Positions 1 through 7,824 are shown, counted from the stretch's first letter. The stretch is 9,598 nt of DNA from JBCBSS01 sp039819065 (GCA_039819065.1 JBCBSS010000208.1:1-9598), one strand, 5' to 3'. The notes: generated from the letters alone by a model not told the origin. Numbers and translations: made by a program.

Positions 1-110
1 CGACTATGGAGCTGTCGGAAACCTTATTTTTTCATAACAGTATATGTACGACTAGCCTGCTAAGTCATGTGTTTAGAGAAAAAATAAGGTTTCCGACAGC
101 TCCATAGTCG
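1..110. repeat. Perfect 33-bp inverted repeat with 44-bp loop (fold-back at window edge)
   Basis: Bases 1-33 are the exact reverse complement of 78-110; bases 34-77 form the loop. The left arm starts at base 1, so the repeat may be longer than seen. Both arms are lanB coding sequence. The right arm is the end of the minus-strand lanB reading frame, and the left arm is a second, inverted copy of the same codons. Read on the plus strand from base 6 (ATG of Met-Glu-Leu-Ser-Glu), the left copy continues in frame through the loop. It gives HNSICTTSLLSHVFRE, a plausible LanB continuation. On the minus strand the frame hits TAA at 75-73 right after the repeat arm. This geometry (copy, short loss, strand switch, inverted copy) is typical of chimeric amplification or assembly joins. 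A real inverted duplication cannot be excluded from sequence alone. Confidence 0.93.
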
Positions 111-2721
111 TAGCGCCATAACGTTCAATCTCTGGCTTATACGTATCCAATTGAACTCTCCAAATAATGTCATTCTCGATCAAAGACTTGAGCTTTTTGT
201 GAATCTGGTCCATCACATCACCGAAGTGCTTCTTGTCAGATAACTTGAGTCTTATCCTAAGGTGAAAGTCCGGATCTCCATACCGCAGAAAAAACCATTT
301 CTCAATGTGCTGTTTTTTATGAAGCCGATCCATCAAAGGCCTTAGAACATCGCATAGTATCGATTCTATCGATTTGACACCTGAATAAACTTTAAGGTAA
401 ATCCATTCTCCACCAGGAGCATGCTTTCTTTTGATGGTCTTATTGGTTCGAACACTTTGGCTACCCGTATCGGCTTGATCAATTGGTTTACTCTCGACAA
501 ATGGCACTACTATTTCATTCGTAAATCCTCCTTCTTCGTTTCGTACAATTAGCTCATCATCCGAAAACAAACACTCTTGTAGTTTGACACTCTCACGCTT
601 CTTAGATTCACTAATTAATATTCTGATGCCTGCAATGGTCCTTAGATCCACCAACAAAAGATTATCAGCCTCTGCTATGTAAATTAAATCAGGCAATTTT
701 AATGCTTTCTTGATGTTTGTGGCTTCCTTAAGACAATCTTCGTCATTTAACTTTTTTAGTACCAGAAACCTATTCGAGTTGACATTCCATGTTGCCGGGC
801 TTAAAATGATTTGTTTGTAGCTCACCCGCGGCAGGAAAGCTTGATTACTCAAAAACTCCCAAGACCATGCGATATATCTCCCCTTTAAATTTTGGTTTTG
901 AAGGCTGCACAGAAATTGATACATCGGCAGGTTATCTATGGCATAAAAGTTATGCGCAGAACTTAATCGCGGTATAATCTGCTTCTTCAACTTTTTAGAA
1001 TATAAATTCAATTGCCCTCCTTCATACTTCAGAAATAGGTCATCTACATGTATTTGATTTTCCTTTTCCATTGTAGACCCTCCCAAGTATTGAATCTCAT
1101 ATTGTCGTAAGTGTGGTCTGGAAAGAATATTTCCTATACGACCCTGTGGAAGGTGCGCGATTTCCGCGTACACTTTGTGTTTATCTAAGCTCTCTTCAGC
1201 TTCGGCCAAGTCTTTGACTTTCTTGCCGAGTGACTCATCAGCATGGCAAAAACGTCCTATTAAGTTTGCCGCTGAAGGCCCTACACAACCTGTGGTAAGT
1301 ATTTTGAGTTTATCGGGATTGTCAGCATCACTCAAAATACTCCCCATAAATGAGAAGGATTGTGGCAGCTTGATACTCTCGAAGTCTAGTTTCTCAAGGC
1401 TCTTATCATCAATAACTACTTCATATAAATCATCCTTAATGGACTGCTTAAATAGCGAGAATTTTATGTTGGTGGACATACCCCAGTATATCTTGCCGTC
1501 TCCCGAATCGCTACCAGAAGCCGTGTATGATCTCAAATTCTTAAAGTCTATTCCTACATCTGGATCCAGCGCCAAAGCCAAAGGCACCGGCATTTCCTCA
1601 AACCTTTCGTAAAAAAGCCCTCTGAACTTTTCAAGCTTATCATTCTCATTTGACTCGGGGCTTATGGCCATCATCACATGTACAGCATCCAATATTTCGT
1701 CCGCCAGTTCCTTCGGCAGTCTATGCTGCTCGATGTCTCTCATTAGGTCAACCTGAAACACTTTGCCTTCCTGTATTTGTTCGTCAAGCGTAGTCACTTG
1801 ACCAACAACTTCTTGATATGCCTTGACATCAACCACATCAGCAGTTTTTAAGCTTTCCATACTGCTATGAATGGCTGCTATACTTGAAAAATCATAAGGC
1901 GCTTGTTTTAACCCATCCACTTTCTCAAAGAAGATCTTTTCGAATTCTGGCCCGGATACGTTTGGGTACAATTCGTTAATTAGAATTTTGCTTTCGATAA
2001 TCTCCTCCAAGTATGCAATGGACTCTTCCTTATCGTAACCTAATTCCATTACCATCGCTACCAGATCGTGAATGTAAACTCCATTCTTCCCCATTTTTAT
2101 AATCCTCGAAAGCACCGAGTTATCTTCAACATCTACCAGATCATACTTTCTGACTCCTGATTGATATTTTATCTCAACATAGCGCCAGGTATCATGGATT
2201 TTGTAAATGCTTGAGTTGGTATAGTATAACAGGTGGCCTCTTAGCAACGGAGCATTTTCAACTTGATAAGAAATCTTGTTAAGACAATCCATGTCTAACC
2301 TCCTATGTGGCAGAAGATTGTCCGCCAGCTTAATGTAAGGCTGACTTAAATCTGATATTTCCGCATCATTATCAACATTGTGTAAGTCAATAATCCCGCA
2401 ACTGGCAAACAAGCCATAAGGGGTGCTTCGGGCTGACATACGTGCCAAATACTTTAATAAGCTAATCATTAGCTTTTGGCGTTCTTCACCGACATATTTA
2501 TCCGGTTGTCTGGCATACTTGGTGAGCTTTCCATGAAGGTTGGACGATGCAACATATAGTGCCTCTAACAACCCTTCATCCTCCAGGAAAAAGCTGAATA
2601 TCATTTCTAATCGATCAGGGTTATTAACCAGCATCTGATAGAATTCAGTAATCTTTTTAAACGGTAACCTTGGAGCCCTTAAGAGTAGAAATGGAGAATT
2701 ATATTCAGTTTTTTTGTACAC
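73..2721 (-). CDS. lanB: Class I lanthipeptide dehydratase LanB, C-terminal domain cut short at the window edge
   Basis: LanB enzymes use glutamyl-tRNA to glutamylate Ser/Thr of a precursor peptide and then eliminate glutamate, giving dehydroalanine or dehydrobutyrine. The 882 residues seen begin with the family-typical FLLLRAPRLPF (residues 11-21; Arg15). They then show RMSARSTPYGLF (94-105), matching the Arg-rich TPYG motif of the glutamylation domain. From about residue 770 (GGEWIYLKVY) the SpaB_C or thiopeptide-type elimination domain starts, with FFLRYGDPDFHLRIRL (810-825) and EIERYG (864-869). That domain normally runs for roughly 250-300 residues. Here only about 113 are present, ending MELSETLFFL, so the part expected to hold the catalytic His of the elimination site (His961 in NisB) is absent. 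The stop lies just past the arm of the 1-110 inverted repeat and is probably artificial. The start is GTG at 2721-2719, the first in-frame start after TAA at 2736-2734. The gene is divergent from the TPR-like/lanC pair. Family assignment is firm; the substrate is unknown. Confidence 0.93.
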   Translation of the reverse strand: MYKKTEYNSPFLLLRAPRLPFKKITEFYQMLVNNPDRLEMIFSFFLEDEGLLEALYVASSNLHGKLTKYARQPDKYVGEERQKLMISLLKYLARMSARSTPYGLFASCGIIDLHNVDNDAEISDLSQPYIKLADNLLPHRRLDMDCLNKISYQVENAPLLRGHLLYYTNSSIYKIHDTWRYVEIKYQSGVRKYDLVDVEDNSVLSRIIKMGKNGVYIHDLVAMVMELGYDKEESIAYLEEIIESKILINELYPNVSGPEFEKIFFEKVDGLKQAPYDFSSIAAIHSSMESLKTADVVDVKAYQEVVGQVTTLDEQIQEGKVFQVDLMRDIEQHRLPKELADEILDAVHVMMAISPESNENDKLEKFRGLFYERFEEMPVPLALALDPDVGIDFKNLRSYTASGSDSGDGKIYWGMSTNIKFSLFKQSIKDDLYEVVIDDKSLEKLDFESIKLPQSFSFMGSILSDADNPDKLKILTTGCVGPSAANLIGRFCHADESLGKKVKDLAEAEESLDKHKVYAEIAHLPQGRIGNILSRPHLRQYEIQYLGGSTMEKENQIHVDDLFLKYEGGQLNLYSKKLKKQIIPRLSSAHNFYAIDNLPMYQFLCSLQNQNLKGRYIAWSWEFLSNQAFLPRVSYKQIILSPATWNVNSNRFLVLKKLNDEDCLKEATNIKKALKLPDLIYIAEADNLLLVDLRTIAGIRILISESKKRESVKLQECLFSDDELIVRNEEGGFTNEIVVPFVESKPIDQADTGSQSVRTNKTIKRKHAPGGEWIYLKVYSGVKSIESILCDVLRPLMDRLHKKQHIEKWFFLRYGDPDFHLRIRLKLSDKKHFGDVMDQIHKKLKSLIENDIIWRVQLDTYKPEIERYGATTMELSETLFFL

Positions 2722-2773
2722 TATTGATTTGTTTTAAGAATTGTCTACTTTAGGAGCTCGATAATATTAAATA

Positions 2774-3802
2774 ATGAATGAGGAAGCAACAACAAGTGAT
2801 GCAAATGTTTGCACCCTATTGAATTCATTTGCTGAGAATTTCAATATTGCCGCGGACCTAAGCGATGAAGAGTTTGAAATCCAGCATTCCAATTTCTCAC
2901 AAGACCCACTGTTATATGTTATCGATAAAGCGAAGGGAAGATTAGAACCTGATGATTTCTCTATTTTCTTTAGTTCTTTCGTGAAATATAGAAAGGGGTT
3001 TACTGCCAGTCAAAGCAAAAACTACCAGGCAGCTGAAAAAATGTTCGCCGAAGCAGAAAGAATCTCCTCTTCACTTAAAGGTGAAGCAAGACACCTGCTT
3101 ACCAGTTTATCTTATCCGAACATTGCCTTCTATGAATATGCTCAAAAGAATTATGACAAGGCCGATGAGCTATTGTTAAAAACACTTGATTCTGATGATA
3201 AGCTGGCAGATGCCTATGGTGTCATTCACGCGCATAAGATACATATATTACATAATGTAGCCAGAGTCAAGCTTAAGAGTGGACAAACGCAAAGCGGCAT
3301 TTCTCTCTTCTCAGCTATATTCGCCTACCTATTTGAATCAAAATACCCAATGAATACAGGTATTTGGGGCGAAAAACCGCTTAACAGTATATGGCAATAT
3401 GTGAGCAAGGAAGATATGTTCTGGGCGGTTTTTAGTGATCTTATCATGCATCAGGTTAGAGATGACAACACAACCAAAGCCATCAGAGAATGTACTGATC
3501 TATTGTCAACATATTTAAACAAAAGAAAATATACATCTGAAAGCTATAATGCTGCGTATCAATGGATTCACATTGAGTCAAAATACCAGGATGATCAGAT
3601 AGAGGATTTCATTAATGGATTGTCAAAGTTCATACATAAGTTCGGCCCAAAATATGGAGTACTAAAAGTCAGCATGATTCAAAACTATCTGAGGCTGACT
3701 CATCAATACATTCCTCATGATCATTTCAACATTAAGAACACTGTTGTTTCTTTTGTCAAAAGTAAAATACCTCATTGTATTCCAATTCTAGCTCATATTT
3801 AA
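2774..3802 (+). CDS. TPR-like helical protein of unknown function in the lanthipeptide locus
   Basis: I do not recognise a named family for this 342-residue protein. It has no signal peptide or membrane segment and is predicted to be soluble and mostly helical. Residues about 75-100 (KGFTASQSKNYQAAEKMFAEA) and 113-140 (PNIAFYEYAQKNYDKADELL) look like tetratricopeptide-type helical hairpins, with small residues and Tyr at the usual packing positions. Residues 150-185 could be a third. The C-terminal half (Trp-rich around 198-220) is helical but without clear repeats. The ATG at 2774 is the only sensible start: an in-frame TAA lies six bases upstream (2768-2770). The stop is 34 bp before lanC, so co-transcription is likely, and lanB diverges 52 bp upstream. 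By position it may be a scaffold or peptide-binding accessory of lanthipeptide modification, or a regulator; this is inference only. Confidence 0.85.
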   Translation: MNEEATTSDANVCTLLNSFAENFNIAADLSDEEFEIQHSNFSQDPLLYVIDKAKGRLEPDDFSIFFSSFVKYRKGFTASQSKNYQAAEKMFAEAERISSSLKGEARHLLTSLSYPNIAFYEYAQKNYDKADELLLKTLDSDDKLADAYGVIHAHKIHILHNVARVKLKSGQTQSGISLFSAIFAYLFESKYPMNTGIWGEKPLNSIWQYVSKEDMFWAVFSDLIMHQVRDDNTTKAIRECTDLLSTYLNKRKYTSESYNAAYQWIHIESKYQDDQIEDFINGLSKFIHKFGPKYGVLKVSMIQNYLRLTHQYIPHDHFNIKNTVVSFVKSKIPHCIPILAHI

Positions 3803-3836
3803 CATATACCATCTTTTCAACACCAACTACAGAAAC

Positions 3837-5045
3837 ATGCATTGGAGCCCCGTAGCCAACAATACGCTAGCACCTGAAGTCACTAATAAAGTAAAACAAA
3901 TCGCACAAAGCCTATATGAACTGGATGAAGAGACTTTGTTCAACAATATAAGCCTGATGGGAGGCTCCAGTGGTGTTGCACTTTTCTTTATTTACTATGC
4001 GCAAGTATTTGAAGATGAAGCTTACTTTGATAAGGCTGTTGAGATCATACAAAGAAACTCTGAGATCATATTCAATCAAGAAAACTCCATGTCCTTTTCT
4101 TTTGGCCTGGCAGGATTTACCTGGTTCCTTAAGCATATTCAAAAGGAAGAATTAGTAGATATCGAGGCGGATGAAATGGTAGAAGTACTGGAAAGGTTTC
4201 TAGCCACCGAAATGATCAAACAAATCCGGGTATGGAATTACGATTACCTACACGGCGCGTTAGGTATAGCATTGTATTTCCTTTCTGCCAATAGCCATTT
4301 AGACTTAGTTAGGGAAGTGATCAAGTCAATAAAAGATCATGCTATAACTGATAAAAACGGTGGCATCAAGTGGGAGTATTATACGAATGGTGAATTACAG
4401 CCTGAAGAATATAACTTAGGGCTTTCTCATGGTATACCAAGCATCATTGCATTCTTAACCAAAGCTTATCAAAAAGACATCAATAAAGAAACATGTCTGG
4501 AGCTCATTAATGGTGGGATAGAATATTTGATGCAAGTCAAAAATGACGGTGAGCAACATGATTTCTATTGGCCTTATTCTATCAAGGAAAACAGCCCGAA
4601 AGATGAAAGCAGATTAGCATGGTGTTACGGTGATTTGGGCTTGAGCATGTCATTGTTGAATGCAGCACAAATAACCGGCAATAAAGCACTATATGATAAG
4701 GTAAAGGCTATTCTGCTCGAAGTTAGTGAGCGCAGGGACATTCATAAAAATCAAATTTGGGATGCATGCTTTTGTCATGGTTCAGCTGGTGCTGCATACA
4801 TTTTCCAAAAAGCATATCATATCACGCAAGAACCCTCTTTTAAGCAAGCGTCCCAATATTGGCTGACATGCACACTGGATTTCAGTCGTCATGAGGGTGG
4901 ATACGCTGGCTTCAAAACCTATGTTATGGAAGATGGCTATCGCAATGTACCAGGGCTTCTCGAAGGTGTCGCTGGAATAGGCCTTTCTCTTCTTGCATCA
5001 CTTTCTGAAGAAGGAGAAGGCTGGGATGAATGCTTCTTATTGTAG
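3837..5045 (+). CDS. lanC: Lanthionine synthetase C-like cyclase LanC
   Basis: LanC proteins are zinc enzymes that add Cys thiols of the precursor peptide to dehydrated Ser/Thr, closing lanthionine and methyllanthionine rings. At 402 residues this one has the usual length (NisC is 414). The alpha/alpha-toroid repeats are visible as recurring Gly-rich helix starts: GGSSGVALFF (42-51), YLHGALGIALYF (about 137-148), GLSHGIPSIIAFL (195-207), WCYGDLGLS (262-270), CHGSAGAAYIF (313-323) and LEGVAGIGLSLL near the C-terminus. The three zinc ligands are present: Cys263, Cys313 and His314, matching Cys284, Cys330 and His331 of NisC. His198 in GLSHG is the other conserved His of the active site. No signal peptide is seen, so it should act in the cytoplasm with LanB. 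It follows the TPR-like gene by 34 bp and appears intact. No precursor peptide gene is visible nearby. Confidence 0.95.
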   Translation: MHWSPVANNTLAPEVTNKVKQIAQSLYELDEETLFNNISLMGGSSGVALFFIYYAQVFEDEAYFDKAVEIIQRNSEIIFNQENSMSFSFGLAGFTWFLKHIQKEELVDIEADEMVEVLERFLATEMIKQIRVWNYDYLHGALGIALYFLSANSHLDLVREVIKSIKDHAITDKNGGIKWEYYTNGELQPEEYNLGLSHGIPSIIAFLTKAYQKDINKETCLELINGGIEYLMQVKNDGEQHDFYWPYSIKENSPKDESRLAWCYGDLGLSMSLLNAAQITGNKALYDKVKAILLEVSERRDIHKNQIWDACFCHGSAGAAYIFQKAYHITQEPSFKQASQYWLTCTLDFSRHEGGYAGFKTYVMEDGYRNVPGLLEGVAGIGLSLLASLSEEGEGWDECFLL

Positions 5046-5193
5046 TAGGAACAAGCTATTCAATAGTCGTTATTCTGGAATCATATGAAGCATTTTGATG
5101 GGTTTTTCTGTTAAGAATGCAGTATTATGTAAGCAAATTGACTCTTTAACAATGTATTAAATCGTCATTGCACTTTATTTCCAGCATTTTCAG

Positions 5194-6117
5194 ATGGGCA
5201 AACCCTCTATTAAAATATTCCCGGATAATAAAGAGGTGAGTATCACACCTGAAGAAACTATTCTAGATGCTTCTTTAAAAGCAGAGATCAAGCATGCTCA
5301 TGCCTGCGGAGGTAAGGGAAACTGTTCTACTTGTCGGGTCATCATTACTAAGGGGATAGAATACCTGGAAGAAAGGACAGAAAAAGAGCAACGACTGTCT
5401 GAAAAGCTGGGCTTCGACGACTGTATCAGGCTGGCATGCCAAACGCGGGTGAATGGTACCGTTTCTATCAAGCGCCCGATTATCGATGAGCACGATATGC
5501 AACTGGCCCTTTCGCAGTTAAAAGGCAACGGCACAGTAACTCAATTGGGTCAGGACCTCGATCTAGCCATCGTATTTTTTGACATAGTGGGCTACACTCC
5601 TTTCGTAGAAAAGAACCTTGCCTATGACGTCATTCACATTCTCAACCGTTACTATTCTATTGCCAACGATAATATCACTAAGTACAATGGCAGGATCATC
5701 GACTACTATGGAGACGGTATTCTGGCTGTCTTTGGCCTTAAGCATAAAGAAAACCCCGCATTGGACGCGGTAAACAGTATCTTCGGTTTGATCACCCAAC
5801 TTGAAAGCTTCAACGAGTATTTACAATCCATGTTCGATCATCAGTTTGAGGTAAGGGCTGGTATTCACTATGGCCCGGTCATAGTAGGTACTGTAGGCGC
5901 AGATGGTGCTGGTAAATTTACGGTGATCGGTGATGGTGTTAACCTGGCCAGTAGAATTGAAACGGCCAATAAGACTTGTGGTACTAAATTGCTCCTGTCA
6001 GAAGAAGCCAAAGATCTCGTCAAAAATGATGTGACCATTAAGCAAGAATTCCTCACCACATTGAAAGGCAAATCTGGTAAATACAAGCTTTATGAAGTAG
6101 CATCAAAAAGGGCATAA
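5194..6117 (+). CDS. [2Fe-2S] ferredoxin-class III nucleotide cyclase fusion
   Basis: This 307-residue soluble protein joins two modules. Residues 1-95 are a [2Fe-2S] ferredoxin fold with cluster ligands Cys38, Cys44, Cys47 and Cys82. The CX5CX2C spacing is the adrenodoxin/corrinoid-activator type rather than the plant type (CX4CX2C). Residues 123-300 are a class III adenylate/guanylate cyclase domain. It has metal Asp130 in FFDIVGYTPF, second metal Asp174 in YYGDGILAVFG, and Asn250 and Arg254 in VIGDGVNLASRIE (ribose orientation and transition-state residues). Catalysis is therefore plausible. The purine-selecting Lys of classical adenylate cyclases aligns with Asp170 and the partner position with Thr243, so ATP or GTP preference cannot be called. 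Cyclases of this class work as dimers, and the ferredoxin half could make activity redox-sensitive (inference). It starts at ATG 5194, 148 bp after lanC, so operon membership is doubtful. Confidence 0.92.
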   Translation: MGKPSIKIFPDNKEVSITPEETILDASLKAEIKHAHACGGKGNCSTCRVIITKGIEYLEERTEKEQRLSEKLGFDDCIRLACQTRVNGTVSIKRPIIDEHDMQLALSQLKGNGTVTQLGQDLDLAIVFFDIVGYTPFVEKNLAYDVIHILNRYYSIANDNITKYNGRIIDYYGDGILAVFGLKHKENPALDAVNSIFGLITQLESFNEYLQSMFDHQFEVRAGIHYGPVIVGTVGADGAGKFTVIGDGVNLASRIETANKTCGTKLLLSEEAKDLVKNDVTIKQEFLTTLKGKSGKYKLYEVASKRA

Positions 6118-6210
6118 GTAGATTTTGTACTGTAAATTCCTAATTTTTTCTTTAAGCACATCCTTGATTTTATAGACTTATAGCTTGTTTTATCTTCCCG
6201 TGAGACTTTC

Positions 6211-6229
6211 TAGCCGTATATCCCGGCTA
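6211..6229 (+). other. Short GC-rich hairpin upstream of the SPOR/OmpA gene
   Basis: TAGCCG (6211-6216) pairs perfectly with CGGCTA (6224-6229) around a 7-base loop. It lies about 95 bp after the cyclase stop and 61 bp before the next ATG. It could be a weak terminator of the cyclase gene or part of the next leader. No U-tract follows, so its role is unclear. Confidence 0.3.
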
Positions 6230-6290
6230 TTCCCTTGACTTAAGCCCAAAAGTTTCAGTAATTGAGTATAAAACCAAGCTATACCTAAAG

Positions 6291-7652
6291 ATGAAAAACC
6301 CAGTGTACCCTCGGATCGTGCTTCTCGTGGTCACCCTGTTGATCACGACAATGGGCGTCAGCACTAAAAGCTCAGCTCAAGATAACAAGCTGAAAACCAA
6401 CTATGTAGTGGTTGCCGTATATTCTCAACTTGCTCACACCGAAAGATATATTCAAACGCTGTCCGATGATGGGGTCGAGGCCAACTATGTACAATTCGGC
6501 TATCCAAATAAAAGAAAACTCTACTATGTATATGTTTACCAATCTGATCAGTTTAGCGCCTCTCTGACCGAGTCCAGATCATGGCGGGAAAAGTCAGGAT
6601 TTGAAGATGCGTGGGTCTTTGTCTCAAGCGAACAGCCTGGGAATGTAGTGGCAAAGCAAGAGGAGGAAGCAGAGACAAGCGAGGAGCATGAAAGTATGGT
6701 TGCTTCAGCGGAAGAAGAAACGGAAGAGCAGGTGGAAGAGTTTGACGATCTTGAATCGGGGGAAGCGCTAAACCAGATGACGGAAGAGCAAATCTCCGCA
6801 GAAGAGGATCTACCCAGTGAATTTGAGGAGGGTGTAAAAGAAGTAGTGGAAGAAGACCTCGACGATGGCACGCACGAACTGGCAGATGAGCAATATTATA
6901 AGATCTACACTAATGCTTTTCATACCAGGGACTTACTAACCGTACCAAGTACAGTGAAAATGGTCGACGGCTCAAAGCCGCGTTTATTAGCCTTTAAACA
7001 CACCAATGAGTTAATCTATTTTGAGAAAGAAAAAGATCCGGGCTATCCTGTACAGTTTATTTGCGAAGCTTTTGGTTACAAAAAACAAGAACTGGATGTA
7101 GATCTTTCTAACCCGGAAAGCGATGTCAACGGTTCACTGGTTTACGTGAAAAATGACACCATCTTCGTCAATTGTGAATTGACCCAGAGGGCTGTAGGTG
7201 ATACCTTGGTCATGTACAACGTATTCTTCTACAAAGACTCTAACGTCATGAAGTCTAAGTCTAAATTTGAACTTAACTCGTTGTTAGAACTGATGCAGCA
7301 GAATAGTGGCTTTAGAATTTCTATCCAAGGCCATACCAATGGCAACAACTTCGGTAAGATCGTAAAGCTCGACCAAGAACAAGACAACCTGTTCAAAGTC
7401 ACCAAGGACTGCAAAAAGTCTATGGGAAGCGCTAAAGAGCTTTCAAGATTAAGGGCGCAAAGCGTAATGCGTTATCTCAATGAAGAAGGTGGGATTGATT
7501 TAGGAAGAATGGACATTGTAGGTATGGGGGGCAAAAAAATGCTCTACGATAAAAACTCTCCCCAAGCGGTCAAAAACATCCGTGTTGAGGTGGTGATATT
7601 AGAAGATATGCAAATTGCGGCGGATGAAGGGATTGAGGATGACGGACAATAA
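6291..7652 (+). CDS. Exported SPOR-like/acidic linker/OmpA-like envelope protein
   Basis: This 453-residue protein begins with a signal peptide: Lys2 and Arg8, then a hydrophobic core to about residue 23, with likely cleavage after SSA (residue 29). Residues 36-111 resemble a SPOR-like fold (NYVVVAVYSQLAHTERYIQ, then YYVYVYQSDQ and a final WVFVSS), the type that binds peptidoglycan. Residues about 118-200 are a low-complexity linker dominated by Glu and Asp. Residues 200-305 are a beta-rich stretch I do not recognise. Residues about 308-438 form an OmpA C-terminal-like domain: ISIQGHTNG (343-351), LSRLRAQSVMRYL (384-396) and a terminal VKNIRVEVVIL strand. The usual peptidoglycan-binding Asp of GHTD is Asn350 here, while Arg388 is kept. 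About 33 residues separate GHTN from the LSxxRA helix, longer than in classical OmpA. It is probably a periplasmic or outer-membrane-associated cell-wall anchor. The hairpin at 7704-7728 follows it. Confidence 0.85.
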   Translation: MKNPVYPRIVLLVVTLLITTMGVSTKSSAQDNKLKTNYVVVAVYSQLAHTERYIQTLSDDGVEANYVQFGYPNKRKLYYVYVYQSDQFSASLTESRSWREKSGFEDAWVFVSSEQPGNVVAKQEEEAETSEEHESMVASAEEETEEQVEEFDDLESGEALNQMTEEQISAEEDLPSEFEEGVKEVVEEDLDDGTHELADEQYYKIYTNAFHTRDLLTVPSTVKMVDGSKPRLLAFKHTNELIYFEKEKDPGYPVQFICEAFGYKKQELDVDLSNPESDVNGSLVYVKNDTIFVNCELTQRAVGDTLVMYNVFFYKDSNVMKSKSKFELNSLLELMQQNSGFRISIQGHTNGNNFGKIVKLDQEQDNLFKVTKDCKKSMGSAKELSRLRAQSVMRYLNEEGGIDLGRMDIVGMGGKKMLYDKNSPQAVKNIRVEVVILEDMQIAADEGIEDDGQ

Positions 7653-7703
7653 AAGCAGGCTCGTCTTTCTAAATACTATTGATTACAATTGAAATAAACA
7701 AAG

Positions 7704-7728
7704 TAAGGCGAACAATGTGTTCGCCTTA
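7704..7728 (+). terminator. Hairpin, likely terminator of the SPOR/OmpA gene
   Basis: TAAGGCGAAC (7704-7713) pairs perfectly over 10 bp with GTTCGCCTTA (7719-7728), with a 5-base loop (AATGT). It starts 51 bp after the stop at 7652. A run of T does not follow, so termination is inferred from stem strength and position only. It could also act in the opposite direction. Confidence 0.6.
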
Positions 7729-7824
7729 ACTTCAACATATACTATTAGCTCTAATCTTGGAACTCCATAACTTTTCCAAAAATTAGGCGCATTGATCAGA
7801 CCACTCAATTGGTGGCCTGGGTCT

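Noticed and set aside
1..110. Phase-variable invertible switch controlling lanB
   Set aside because: Flipping the 44-bp loop between the arms would add HNSICTTSLLSHVFRE but then meet a TAG within the left arm (bases 6-4 in reverse), so it would not restore a full-length gene. No recombinase gene is nearby.
1175..1612. 145-codon plus-strand reading frame opposite lanB
   Set aside because: It lies wholly inside the well-supported LanB coding region, antisense, has no recognisable domain, and its Ser/Leu-rich composition mirrors the LanB codons.
5056..5066. CTATTCAATAG palindrome after lanC as a terminator
   Set aside because: The usable stem is only 4 bp with a 3-base loop, A/T-rich and without a T-run. 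Too weak to call.
6235..6272. TTGACT ... TATAAA as a sigma-70 promoter for the SPOR/OmpA gene
   Set aside because: The spacing is 26 bp, far from 17, and Bacteroidota use a different promoter consensus (TTTG / TAnnTTTG), which is not found here.
6548..6871. 107-codon minus-strand Ser-rich reading frame
   Set aside because: It is the antisense shadow of the Glu/Asp-rich linker: GAA/GAG codons read as TTC/CTC or Ser codons on the other strand. The plus-strand protein has signal peptide and domain support.
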